From assembly GCF_005893125.1 (NCBI RefSeq), contig NZ_VCJS01000034.1, forward strand, positions 1-64,000: a stretch of DNA of 64,000 nt, written 5' to 3'. This document shows positions 16,207 through 23,891 of this stretch, in pieces. Position 1 is the first letter of the stretch. The number at the start of each line of letters is the position of its first letter. The DNA comes from Nonomuraea basaltis. Lineage in GTDB: Bacteria > Actinomycetota > Actinomycetes > Streptosporangiales > Streptosporangiaceae. The position numbers and the translations under genes were made by a program. The notes beneath the pieces are model-generated. The model had not been told where the DNA came from, made no database searches, and saw nothing but the letters and a program-made list of their open reading frames with translations.

Positions 16207-17325
16207 ATGGCCTTTTCTCATGACAAGGGCCGACATCGTCGCGGCCACTGGTGGCGGCGGGGGTCGTATCTCTTCTCGCGGGGCGCGGAGCGTTCGTTCT
16301 GGTCCAGCGTCCGCGAGAAGCACGAGGAGGCCCCGGACGGCGGCGCCGAGGGTAAGGGGCTCAACGGCGCGAAGCGGCGCCGCTGGCCGGGCGCTGAGCG
16401 GCGCGCCGAGCGGATGGAGCGGCTGCCCTGGCCGGGCGCCGACGAGGAACCCGAGCGCGGGGCCTGGCCGTGGGGTGGCGAGCGGAGGCGGCCCCGTGGC
16501 GACGACCGGGGGTGGCCGGGTGGCGACGGGCCGGGATGGCCCGATGACCGGGAGCGGGTGCCGTCCGGCTCTCCTGAGACGAGCTGGGACGGCTTCACGG
16601 TGCGAGAGCGCCGCGAGCGGCTGCCCGCCGCCGTGGTGGAGCGTCCCCGCTACACCTGGTACGACTTCGAGCTCACCGACCAGCCCCCGCGGGCGCAGCC
16701 GAACCGGCCCGACGTGCCGTCCATGGGCGACGGCCTGCGCCACTGCGGGAAGCTGGAGACGATCCTGCACCGCCAGTGGGACGCCAGGCAGGGCCCGCCG
16801 CCGCACGACGTCGTACGCGCCGTCGAGAGCCTGGCCCGGCTGCCCGACCGGCTGAAGGAGAAGCTCGCGGCCGGCCTCGAGGGCATCTACGTCGGCCCCG
16901 GAGGCGTCCCGGAACTCGACGACATGGGCTACTTACGCGGCGCCCCGCTGCCGTCCGGCCGCGCCACGTGGGACATCTGCGCCGGCGCGTACGGAGACCG
17001 CAAGATCGTCGTGGGCGACCGCCCCTCGCCCACCCCCGACGTGATGATGCACGAGGTCGGCCATGCCATCGACGACATCGACTCGGCGTACGGCGACTGG
17101 GTATCCGACTCGCCAGAGTTCATGCACCTCTACGACCAGGCCCGGCCTATCCTGGCCTCGACCTTCCACCGTCAGGGCGGCGGGCTCGGCCGCAAGGAGT
17201 TCTTCGCCGACGCCTTCGCCGCCATCGCGGCCCGCCAGCGTCCAGCGCTCGTCGACATGCTCGGGGGTGACACGCGGATGGCGCTCAACGTCATGCTGTT
17301 CTTCAACCGGCGCTACGGAATCTAG
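16207..17325 (+). CDS. Putative zinc metalloprotease with a Trp-Pro-rich N-terminal region (lethal-factor-type catalytic domain)
   Basis: 372 aa. Residues 1-130 are basic and low-complexity, with repeated WPG/WPW/WPD tripeptides (about eight Trp-Pro units). A folded C-terminal domain starts near residue 150 and contains the zinc site H282-E-V-G-H286, followed by KEFFADAFAAI (E331), which could supply the third ligand. This HExxH plus downstream E arrangement resembles anthrax-lethal-factor-like (ATLF) domains, which in actinobacteria occur in uncharacterised proteins. No signal peptide is visible. The ATG at 16207 follows a GAGAGG-type RBS. It is probably co-transcribed with the small acidic protein at 17336 (10-nt gap). 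Confidence 0.65.
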   Translation: MAFSHDKGRHRRGHWWRRGSYLFSRGAERSFWSSVREKHEEAPDGGAEGKGLNGAKRRRWPGAERRAERMERLPWPGADEEPERGAWPWGGERRRPRGDDRGWPGGDGPGWPDDRERVPSGSPETSWDGFTVRERRERLPAAVVERPRYTWYDFELTDQPPRAQPNRPDVPSMGDGLRHCGKLETILHRQWDARQGPPPHDVVRAVESLARLPDRLKEKLAAGLEGIYVGPGGVPELDDMGYLRGAPLPSGRATWDICAGAYGDRKIVVGDRPSPTPDVMMHEVGHAIDDIDSAYGDWVSDSPEFMHLYDQARPILASTFHRQGGGLGRKEFFADAFAAIAARQRPALVDMLGGDTRMALNVMLFFNRRYGI

Positions 17326-17335
17326 GTGATCGGCC

Positions 17336-17581
17336 ATGTACGTCATCCGGCTCGCGGACGGGACCTTGCGCGTACCGCAGAGCCTGACCAGCGAAGACGG
17401 GCGTCTGATCGGCAACGCGTACGTGGAAGTGCAGCCCGGCGAGCCCGGTTACGAGCAGTGGCTGGCCGAGTCGCTGACGGAGGAAGAGGCGGCGCTGCGC
17501 CGCCGGCGCTGGGAAGAGGAGAACGACGACCTGGAGCGCGAGTTCCTGGCCTTCAAGGCCGAGCAGGAGGAAGGCGCCTGA
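17336..17581 (+). CDS. Small acidic protein of unknown function, partner of the metalloprotease gene
   Basis: 81 aa. A short N-terminal beta-rich part (MYVIRLADGTLRVPQSL) is followed by a charged helix (SLTEEEAALRRRRWEEENDD) that probably forms a coiled coil. There are no membrane segments. It lies 10 nt after the metalloprotease stop with an AGGTGA box before the ATG, so the two are likely an operon. Its last codons and stop are duplicated immediately downstream. Function unknown; a regulatory or substrate role for the protease is only a guess from position. Confidence 0.6.
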   Translation: MYVIRLADGTLRVPQSLTSEDGRLIGNAYVEVQPGEPGYEQWLAESLTEEEAALRRRRWEEENDDLEREFLAFKAEQEEGA

Positions 17582-17615
17582 TCAAGGGGGCGGAGCAGGA
17601 GGAAGGCGCCTGATC
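17561..17615 (+). repeat. Tandem duplication of the 3' end of the small acidic gene
   Basis: GAGCAGGAGGAAGGCGCCTG (plus ATC) occurs at 17561-17583 and again at 17593-17615, a unit step of 32 bp. The copy includes the stop codon, so the second copy is untranslated. Looks like a replication-slippage duplication. Confidence 0.85.
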
Positions 17616-17658
17616 GAGCGCGTTCGGGAAGAACGCTCCTGGTGGGGAGATCGGACAG

Positions 17659-17687
17659 GCGCCAGCCACGGTCGGCGGTTGGCGCCG
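17659..17687. terminator. Hairpin between convergent genes, probable bidirectional terminator
   Basis: GGCGCCA (17659-17665) pairs with TGGCGCC (17681-17687); the stem extends to 10 bp with one G-U pair. It lies between the small acidic gene and bldC, which converge. There is no T-run, as is usual in this GC range. Confidence 0.45.
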
Positions 17688-17790
17688 CCCCGTGCTTGCC
17701 GTTCGGAAGTGTGGCCGGGAAGCACGCGAACAGTGGGTTCCGCCGGCGGTGACCCTGCCAAGATCGCAGGATCACCGTCTGCGCGGAACG

Positions 17791-18015
17791 TCAGACGCGC
17801 GGGGACTCACCTGCCGGCCGGTCGGCCGTAAGAACGTCCTCGCCTCGGAGAAGGGCGTGCACTTCCGACTCGCGGAAGCGCCGGTGCCCTCCGGGGGTGC
17901 GGATACTGCTGATGCGGCCTGCCGCAGCCCAGCGCGTAACCGTCTTTGGGTCTACCCGGAAGAGGGCGGCAACCTCTCCAGGGGTCAGCAGACGCTCGCT
18001 GCTACTCTCCACCAA
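17791..18015 (-). CDS. bldC: BldC, MerR-like developmental regulator
   Basis: 74 aa. A stand-alone MerR/excisionase-type winged helix: LLTPGEVAALFRVDPKTVTR (helix-turn-helix), then WAAAGRISSIRTPGGHRRFRESEVHALL. This is close to Streptomyces BldC, including the RVDPKTVTRWA recognition helix and the GGHRR wing. In Streptomyces BldC binds direct repeats cooperatively and delays sporulation. Its presence points to a developing (filamentous) actinomycete. The C-terminal tail is longer and more acidic than I recall for the Streptomyces protein. Confidence 0.9.
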   Translation of the reverse strand: MVESSSERLLTPGEVAALFRVDPKTVTRWAAAGRISSIRTPGGHRRFRESEVHALLRGEDVLTADRPAGESPRV

Positions 18016-18269
18016 TCTCTCCCCCTCGCATCCCGCTTCCTGCCAGCGGGCGGACAGGTAACCAGTGTGTCGAGCGAAGCCTGATTTATCCGTGGTTTTC
18101 TACAAAGATCACGGGTTGTTATCAGCTGACTGCCCGATTGTTATATGATAGAGCCTCTTTGGGGCTCTCGTGGGTGTTTCTTTACGAAACTCCCTAACTG
18201 GGAACAGTATCAGTGCTCGCGTCCGATGCGAAGAGCGAGCCCTCCGCAGGTCCGAGTAACCTCGAACCC

Positions 18270-18488
18270 GTGCGTCCTGTTCTCGTTTACACCGCGTCGC
18301 GGATCGGCCTGTTTCTCGTGACCCTCGGTGTGCTCTACCTGCTTGGCCTGCAAAGCCCGCTGCCGTTGATCGTGGCTTCATTCGTGATCAGCGGACTGGC
18401 CAGCTACGTGCTGCTGTCCAAGCAGCGCGACGCCATGAGCGCACGTATCAGCGACAAGGTCGACCGGCCGAAGCCGCAAGACGACTAG
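18270..18488 (+). CDS. DUF4229 small membrane protein
   Basis: 72 aa from the GTG at 18270, with two hydrophobic helices (SRIGLFLVTLGVLYLLGL and LPLIVASFVISGLASYVLL) and a charged tail (KQRDAMSARISDKVDRPK), the layout of DUF4229 proteins. TAACCT lies exactly 7 nt upstream, as at hemL, suggesting a leaderless message. An in-frame GTG at 18213 would add 19 Ser/Pro-rich residues. Its last 4 bp overlap the convergent beta-propeller gene. Function unknown. Confidence 0.7.
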   Translation: MRPVLVYTASRIGLFLVTLGVLYLLGLQSPLPLIVASFVISGLASYVLLSKQRDAMSARISDKVDRPKPQDD

Positions 18489-19690
18489 GGCAGAGGGAAC
18501 ATGCCAATCCGGGCATGGTACTCCCGTCCGAGTCTCGTTGTGTCGCTACCGACAAGTAGTCCACCGGGATGCGCTGAAAACACCTTCACGCCGATGCCGC
18601 GCTCCCGCGTGGGATTCCAGCTGAGAGCCTTTCCGGTACGCGGATGAATGGCCGCGATGCCCGGCCGTGACACCGCTCCCGGCCCGGCCGAGTCGCGGCC
18701 CCGCGGATTGTCCAGCCAGCGCTGATGCCCGCCGACGTAGATCGCCGCCTCCGTCACCGCGACCGCGTAGAGCGAGTCGCCTCCTGTGGCGTTGACCCAG
18801 GTGGGTCTGATGTCGGAGCCTCTGGCGTACGTCTCGAATCTGGCGGCCGTGTCGCACATTCCGCCTCTGGCGCCGCCCGTGGTGACAACCGCGAAATAGC
18901 GACCGTCAGGTGAGAAGTCAAGGCCGCGAACGTACGAGGGAAACGCGGAGGCGCATTTGCGCGCGTACGCTTCGGTCCGCCACGGCGCGACGCGGGCCAC
19001 GGGGCCGCTGATGTCGATCAGCCCGAGCTGAGGTCTGGAATGGCCGTCGAGCGTGGTGAACGTGCCGTCCACCGCGAGCCGCCCGCGCGCCACGGCCAGC
19101 GAATAGATCTTGACCCCGGACGTCAACGGCGCTCCCGGCGTGATGCCGAAGCCCGGGTCGGCGACGCCCGTGGCCGCGTCGAGTCTGGCCAGTGCCTCGC
19201 GCGGGCCGATGAAGTCGCCGCCGACGTAGAGCTTGCCACCCTGCCTGGCCAGCGCGGTCACCGTGCCGCCCCTGATGCGCGGCGCGAAGCCGGGCACCAG
19301 TGCGCCGTCGGAGAGCCGGAGCCGGGCCAGCGCCCGGGAGGACGTGTTGTTGACGCCGTGGAACTCGCCGCCGACATAGACGGTGCCGCGTTCGCCGGCG
19401 GCCAGCCCGTGGACGGGACCGGACACGACCGGCGCGAAGCCGGGCAGGATCCGGCCGGTCGGCAGATCGTAGGCGAACAGGTTGTCGCGGGCGTGGACGA
19501 CGGTGCGGGCGGCGTCGGTCACCTCGCTGAACGAGCCACCGACGACGACGGTGCGGCCGACGACGGCGATGGCGTTGACGATGCCGTCGAGGACGTGGGG
19601 GGTGCTGTCGATCGGGTCGGCCGACACGACGTGGGCGTGCGCGACGGGGGCCGAGGCGATGATCGCCGCAAGGGCGACACGGGCAAGCAT
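18485..19690 (-). CDS. Secreted beta-propeller (delta-60 repeat type) protein
   Basis: 401 aa with a Sec signal peptide (MLARVALAAIIASAPVAHA, cleavage after AHA). Repeated units of the form VxVGGxF appear (TVVVGGSFSEV, TVYVGGEFHGV, KLYVGGDFIG, IYVGGHQRW), each followed by ALARLxxxxG segments; this is the delta-60/Kelch-like propeller pattern. No catalytic motif or anchor is seen, so it is probably exported and free. Such proteins are common in actinomycetes with no defined role. Confidence 0.8.
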   Translation of the reverse strand: MLARVALAAIIASAPVAHAHVVSADPIDSTPHVLDGIVNAIAVVGRTVVVGGSFSEVTDAARTVVHARDNLFAYDLPTGRILPGFAPVVSGPVHGLAAGERGTVYVGGEFHGVNNTSSRALARLRLSDGALVPGFAPRIRGGTVTALARQGGKLYVGGDFIGPREALARLDAATGVADPGFGITPGAPLTSGVKIYSLAVARGRLAVDGTFTTLDGHSRPQLGLIDISGPVARVAPWRTEAYARKCASAFPSYVRGLDFSPDGRYFAVVTTGGARGGMCDTAARFETYARGSDIRPTWVNATGGDSLYAVAVTEAAIYVGGHQRWLDNPRGRDSAGPGAVSRPGIAAIHPRTGKALSWNPTRERGIGVKVFSAHPGGLLVGSDTTRLGREYHARIGMFPLP

Positions 19691-19769
19691 TCCCCAACAA
19701 CTAGCAGACGTTGGGTAGCGCCGTGACTACTTTCCGTTGATTGTCCTGATAGCCAATAAGCTTTCAGGC

Positions 19770-20486
19770 ATGACGCGTGCTCAGTTGGACAAGCAGCCGG
19801 ACGAGGTCGCCGCGATGTTCGATCGCACCGCCCGGCGCTACGACCTGGTCAACGATGTGATCTCCCTCGGGCAGGTCAGGCTCTGGCGCAAGGCGGTGGC
19901 CGCCGCCGTGGACGCGGGACCAGGGGAGATCGTTCTTGACCTGGGGGCCGGCACCGGCACGTCCACTGACGCCTTCACCAGGTTCGGCGCCCGCGCGATC
20001 GCCTCCGACTTCTCGCTCGGCATGCTGCGCACCGGCGTGCGGCGGCACGGCGGCAACGCGCTGAACGGGCAGGGGGTGCCGTTCATCGCGGGGGACGCGT
20101 TGCGGCTGCCGTTCGCCGACGACGCCTTCGACGCGGTGACGATCTCGGTGGCGCTGCGCAATGTCCACGACACGTCGCAGGCGCTGCGCGAGATGCTGCG
20201 GGTGACGAGGCCGGGCGGGCGGCTGGTGATCCTGGAGTTCTCGCACGTGACCTTCGGGCCGTTCGATCTGGTCTACCGCGAATACCTGATGCGGCTGCTG
20301 CCGAAGATGGCCAGGCTCTTCGGGTCCAACGACGACTCGTACGAATACCTGGCCGAGTCGATCAGGGACTGGCCCGACCAGCCGACGCTGGCCCGGATCA
20401 TCCAGGACGCCGGCTGGGAACGGGTGGCCTGGCGCAACCTCACGATGGGGATCGTCGCCATGCACAGGGGGTTCAAGCCCGCCTGA
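19770..20486 (+). CDS. menG: Demethylmenaquinone methyltransferase
   Basis: 238 aa, class-I SAM methyltransferase of the UbiE/MenG family. It has FDRTARRYDLVNDVISLG at the N-terminus, the SAM loop VLDLGAGTGTST, and VALRNVHDTSQALREMLRVT, followed by GGRLVILEFS. It methylates demethylmenaquinone in the last step of menaquinone synthesis. Its neighbours menJ, nuo and polyprenyl synthase fit the quinone theme. ATG 19770 is preferred; a TAAGCT box ends 7 nt upstream (leaderless pattern). Confidence 0.92.
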   Translation: MTRAQLDKQPDEVAAMFDRTARRYDLVNDVISLGQVRLWRKAVAAAVDAGPGEIVLDLGAGTGTSTDAFTRFGARAIASDFSLGMLRTGVRRHGGNALNGQGVPFIAGDALRLPFADDAFDAVTISVALRNVHDTSQALREMLRVTRPGGRLVILEFSHVTFGPFDLVYREYLMRLLPKMARLFGSNDDSYEYLAESIRDWPDQPTLARIIQDAGWERVAWRNLTMGIVAMHRGFKPA

Positions 20487-20923
20487 GCTCGATAGGCGGC
20501 CCGGATACGATTTCCGCCGGGCGGAGGCGGCTGCGCGAGGACGCGGGCCTGATGGTGTGCAGGTGCCGGGATGCGCTCGACGAGAAAGCATCACGGGACT
20601 GCATCGCCTCGCTCGCGGGCCCCTGGGCGCCGGGAGCCCGCTGCTAGCGTGACGATCATGCCTGCGAGGCCCCTGGCGACACGCCGTCCCCTTGGATCAC
20701 AGAACAGCACCCCGACTGCCACTATGTACAGGAAAAGCAGTAGACTGCGGGCCGACAAGTTTGTGAAGGGGTTCACAAAGGAACGAAGGCGCCACACCCC
20801 AAGGCCTTCGCGTGTGTAGGACAGGACAGGTCCAGTGACCGTGCCACCAGCCACCGTGCAAGCGCAGGAGCTCGCCGCGAGAGAGCGACGTCGGAGCCGA
20901 CGAGTGGCGAAGCGGGCGCGATC
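20487..20923 (+). promoter_or_regulatory. 437-bp control region upstream of menJ-nuo
   Basis: No credible gene is found here. It holds a possible -10 box TAGACT at 20741-20746 (no convincing -35), the Rex operator at 20761-20778, and, nearer menJ, a small dyad CGTCGG-AG-CCGACG (20889-20902). The operator would lie just downstream of the predicted transcription start, a position suited to blocking RNA polymerase. Confidence 0.5.
20761..20778. promoter_or_regulatory. Perfect Rex operator (ROP) upstream of menJ-nuo
   Basis: TTGTGAAGGGGTTCACAA matches the Rex consensus TTGTGAANNNNTTCACAA at every defined position and is a perfect inverted repeat around a 4-bp centre. It lies 146 bp upstream of menJ and about 1.5 kb upstream of nuoA. 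Rex control of nuo is established in Streptomyces; here the operator precedes menJ, so menJ is probably the first gene of the same transcript. Confidence 0.92.
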
Positions 20924-20929
20924 ATGAGC
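20902..20929 (+). repeat. 28-nt dispersed repeat spanning the menJ start
   Basis: The 28 bases at 20902-20929 (beginning GAGTGGCGAAGCGGGCGCGA) are repeated at 9088-9115 with one mismatch. Here the copy contains the menJ ATG; the other copy lies inside the EamA remnant. No good Shine-Dalgarno precedes menJ, so the element supplies the sequence around the start. Confidence 0.6.
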
Positions 20930-22162
20930 ACAGTTGACGCCGACGTCATCGTCGTCGGCGCCGGTCCCGCCGGGTCCGCAGCCGCTTTCTACCTCGCACA
21001 GGCCGGGCTAGACGTGCTGCTCCTGGAGAAGACCAGGTTCCCCCGCGAGAAGGTCTGCGGCGACGGCCTGACCCCGCGGGCGGTCAAGCAGCTGCAGAAC
21101 ATGCGCGTCGACATCGACGCCCCCGGCTGGGTCAGGAACAAGGGCCTGCGCGTCGTCGGCGGCGGCCTCAGGTTCGAGCTCGACTGGCCGCAGCTCGAGC
21201 GGTTCCCCGATTTCGGGCTCGTCCGCACCCGCCAGGACTTCGACCAGATCGTCGCGGCCAACGCGGTCAAGAACGGCGTGCGCCTCATGGAGGGCGTCAC
21301 CGTCACCGGGCCCGTGCTCGACGACCGCAGCGGCCACATCGTCGGGGTGACGACCAAGGACGGCGCCGAATACCGCAGCCGGGTGGTCGTGGCCGCCGAC
21401 GGCAACAGCACCCGCCTGGCCCTGGGCATGGGCCTGCACAAGCGGGAGGACCGGCCGATGGGCGTGGCCGTGCGGACCTACTTCGAGAGCCCGCGCCACG
21501 ACGACGACTACCTGGAGACGTGGCTGGAGCTGTGGGACGGCGACACGCTGCTGCCCGGCTACGGCTGGGTGTTCGGCGTCGGCGACGGCACCTCCAACGT
21601 GGGACTCGGGCTGCTCAACACCAGCGCCCAGTTCAAGAACATCGACTACCGCGACCTGCTGAGGCGCTGGTGCAGGTCGATGCCGGCCGAGTGGGGCTTC
21701 ACCGAGGAGAACATGACGGCCCCGATCCGCGGCGCCGCGCTCCCGATGGCCTTCAACCGGCAGCCGCACTATACGCGCGGCCTGGTGCTCGTGGGCGACT
21801 CGGGCGGGTCGATCAACCCGTTCAACGGCGAGGGCATCGCCTACGCCATGGAGACCGGCGAGATCGCCGCGGAAGTCATCGCGAAGGCCCTCAAGGGCGC
21901 CACTCCCGCGCAGCGCGAGCGGACCCTGCGGACCTATCCCCAAACACTGAAGGACGCCTACGGCGGATATTTCACGCTCGGGAGGTTGTTCGTTCAGGCA
22001 ATTGGGAAGCCGGGTGTGATGACCTTCGGGACCAGGCACGGGCTTCCTCACCCGAGGTTGATGCGCTTTGCGCTCAAACTCCTTGGTAATCTCACCGACC
22101 GGCGAGGCGATGCGTCGGACAGGATCATCAACGCACTCTCAAAGGTCGCCCCACCAGCATGA
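20924..22162 (+). CDS. menJ: FAD-dependent geranylgeranyl-reductase-family protein, probable menaquinone reductase MenJ
   Basis: 412 aa. An N-terminal Rossmann FAD site (ADVIVVGAGPAGSAAAFYL, residues 7-25) is followed by the family signature KVCGDGLTPRAVKQL, the second FAD region VVAADGNSTRLA and the GDSGGSINPFNGEGIAYAME motif. In mycobacteria MenJ saturates one isoprene unit of menaquinone. The position between menG and nuo, with polyprenyl synthase behind nuoN, supports that role over lipid or carotenoid reduction. Downstream of the Rex operator. Confidence 0.85.
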   Translation: MSTVDADVIVVGAGPAGSAAAFYLAQAGLDVLLLEKTRFPREKVCGDGLTPRAVKQLQNMRVDIDAPGWVRNKGLRVVGGGLRFELDWPQLERFPDFGLVRTRQDFDQIVAANAVKNGVRLMEGVTVTGPVLDDRSGHIVGVTTKDGAEYRSRVVVAADGNSTRLALGMGLHKREDRPMGVAVRTYFESPRHDDDYLETWLELWDGDTLLPGYGWVFGVGDGTSNVGLGLLNTSAQFKNIDYRDLLRRWCRSMPAEWGFTEENMTAPIRGAALPMAFNRQPHYTRGLVLVGDSGGSINPFNGEGIAYAMETGEIAAEVIAKALKGATPAQRERTLRTYPQTLKDAYGGYFTLGRLFVQAIGKPGVMTFGTRHGLPHPRLMRFALKLLGNLTDRRGDASDRIINALSKVAPPA

Positions 22163-22238
22163 ATCTCAGACTCACCAGGCACACTCACAGATCAGGCTGC
22201 GCGCCCGCGCGCGCGGCGACTCCAGAGGAGGCGTAGCG

Positions 22239-22634
22239 ATGGACCTTTACGTGCCCATCCTGGTGCTCGCCGTTCTCGCGGGGGGCTTCGCGATCTTCTC
22301 GGTCGCCATCGCTCCCTTCACCGGCCCCAAACGCTGGAACCGCGCAAAGCTTGACGCCTACGAATGCGGCATCGAGCCGACGCCCCAGCCCGTCGGTGGT
22401 GGACGGTTCCCGCTCAAATACATGGTCACCGCGATGCTCTTCATCGTGTTCGACATCGAGATCATCTTCCTTTATCCGTGGGCGGTCTCGTTCGCGCCGC
22501 AGACGAACGACGCGGGTCAGGTGCTCGCCTCCGGCCTGGGGCTGTTCGCTCTGGTGGAGATGCTGCTGTTCATCGTCACCGTGCTCGTCGCCTACGCGTA
22601 CGTGTGGCGCCGCAAGGGTCTGGACTGGGACTGA
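22239..22634 (+). CDS. nuoA: NADH-quinone oxidoreductase subunit A
   Basis: 131 aa, three TM helices; membrane-arm subunit at the junction with the peripheral arm. Conserved loop KLDAYECGIEP and helix FIVFDIEIIFLYPWAV are present. GAGGAG lies 9 nt before the ATG. First gene of a 14-gene nuo set; the gap from menJ (76 bp) holds no clear terminator, so read-through from menJ is likely. Confidence 0.96.
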   Translation: MDLYVPILVLAVLAGGFAIFSVAIAPFTGPKRWNRAKLDAYECGIEPTPQPVGGGRFPLKYMVTAMLFIVFDIEIIFLYPWAVSFAPQTNDAGQVLASGLGLFALVEMLLFIVTVLVAYAYVWRRKGLDWD

Positions 22635-22638
22635 AAAA

Positions 22639-23190
22639 ATGGGACTTGAAGAAAAACTCCCCAGCGGGTTCATCCTCAGCACGGTCGAAGCGGCCGCGGG
22701 GTGGGCACGCAAGAATTCCGTATGGCCGGCCACGTTCGGGCTCGCGTGTTGCGCCATTGAGCTGATGGCCACCGGCGGCCCCCACTACGACCTGGCGCGC
22801 TTCGGTATGGAGCGCGCTTCGGCGTCTCCTCGCCAGGCCGACCTGATGATCGTCGCTGGGCGCGTCTCGCAGAAGATGGCCCCCGTGCTGCGCCAGATCT
22901 ACGACCAGATGGCCGAGCCCAAGTGGGTCATCGCCATGGGCGTGTGCGCCTCGAGCGGCGGCATGTTCAACAACTACGCGATCGTGCAGGGCGTCGACCA
23001 TGTCGTGCCCGTCGACATCTACCTGCCGGGCTGCCCGCCGCGGCCCGAGATGCTCATCGACTCCATCGTGAAGCTACACGACAAGATCCAGAACATGAAG
23101 TTCGGCGCGCACCGCGCCAAGCAGATCGAGGAGCTCGAACTGCAGGCGCTGCGCACGCTTCCGCTGATCGACCAGGAGGCCGCGAAGTGA
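22639..23190 (+). CDS. nuoB: NADH-quinone oxidoreductase subunit B
   Basis: 183 aa. Carries the N2 [4Fe-4S] cluster, the last electron carrier before quinone, with ligands C37-C38 (GLACCAIEL), C103 (GVCASSGGMF) and C132 (PGCPPRPE). The C-terminal extension is helical. Four bases separate it from nuoA and the nuoC start overlaps by 4 bp. Confidence 0.97.
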   Translation: MGLEEKLPSGFILSTVEAAAGWARKNSVWPATFGLACCAIELMATGGPHYDLARFGMERASASPRQADLMIVAGRVSQKMAPVLRQIYDQMAEPKWVIAMGVCASSGGMFNNYAIVQGVDHVVPVDIYLPGCPPRPEMLIDSIVKLHDKIQNMKFGAHRAKQIEELELQALRTLPLIDQEAAK

Positions 23191-23891
23191 CCTCGCCCGA
23201 CCATCTCCCCGGGAGCCCGGAGAGCGGCGAGACCCCCGAGGTCCCGGTTCCCGCGATTCCCGAGTCGCCCGTCGCCAGGCGGGGCATGTTCGGTGCCCAG
23301 GACACCGGCGACACCTCCGGCTACGGCGGCCTCGTCGTACGCCGGGCGCCGCAGCTCTCGACGCCCCGTCCGTACGGAAGCTACTTCGACGAGATCGTCG
23401 ACGGCCTGGGCCTCGACGACGCCATCGAGCGCGTGGTCGTGGACCGCGGCGAGCTGACCCTGCACGTCAAGCGGGAGCGCCTGGTCGAGGTGTGCCAGAA
23501 GCTGCGCGACGACGCGGCCCTGCGCTTCGAGCTGTCGCTCGGCGTGTCCGGGGTCCACTACCCGCACCTGGCGGGCGAGGAGCTGCGCGCCGTCTACCAC
23601 CTGTGCTCGATCACCCACAACAGGCGCGTGCGCCTGGAGGTGAGCGCACCCGACGCCGACCCGCACATTCCATCCACGGTCAGCGTTTACCCTGGTCACG
23701 ACTGGCACGAGCGGGAGACGTACGACTTCTTCGGAATCGTCTTCGACGGCCATCCCGCGCTGACCCGGATCATGATGCCGGACGACTGGGACGGCCATCC
23801 GCAGCGCAAGGACTATCCGCTCGGCGGCATCCCCGTCGAATACCGCGGGGCCACCATCCCCTCGCCGGACCAGAGGAGGTCCTACGCGTGA
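23187..23891 (+). CDS. nuoC: NADH-quinone oxidoreductase subunit C
   Basis: 234 aa, GTG start overlapping nuoB. The 30-kDa subunit of the connecting module. The family signature is ERETYDFFGIVFDGHPALTR followed by MPDDWDGHPQRKDYPL. The first ~50 residues are a Pro/Glu-rich extension seen in actinobacterial NuoC. It overlaps nuoD by 4 bp and is not fused to it. Confidence 0.96.
   Translation: MTSPDHLPGSPESGETPEVPVPAIPESPVARRGMFGAQDTGDTSGYGGLVVRRAPQLSTPRPYGSYFDEIVDGLGLDDAIERVVVDRGELTLHVKRERLVEVCQKLRDDAALRFELSLGVSGVHYPHLAGEELRAVYHLCSITHNRRVRLEVSAPDADPHIPSTVSVYPGHDWHERETYDFFGIVFDGHPALTRIMMPDDWDGHPQRKDYPLGGIPVEYRGATIPSPDQRRSYA

Noticed and set aside
16350..16560. Repetitive DNA in the WPG region considered as a DNA repeat array
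   Set aside because: Periodicity is imperfect at DNA level and explained by the Trp-Pro-rich protein sequence.
18160..18180. Hairpin AGAGCC-TCTTTGG-GGCTCT considered as a riboswitch or attenuator before the DUF4229 gene
   Set aside because: Only a 6-bp stem, no larger conserved fold is visible, and the likely transcript start lies downstream of it.
20591..20854. 87-aa minus-strand frame with one hydrophobic stretch in the menJ control region
   Set aside because: It runs through the Rex operator and has no RBS or recognisable family; regulatory DNA is the better explanation.
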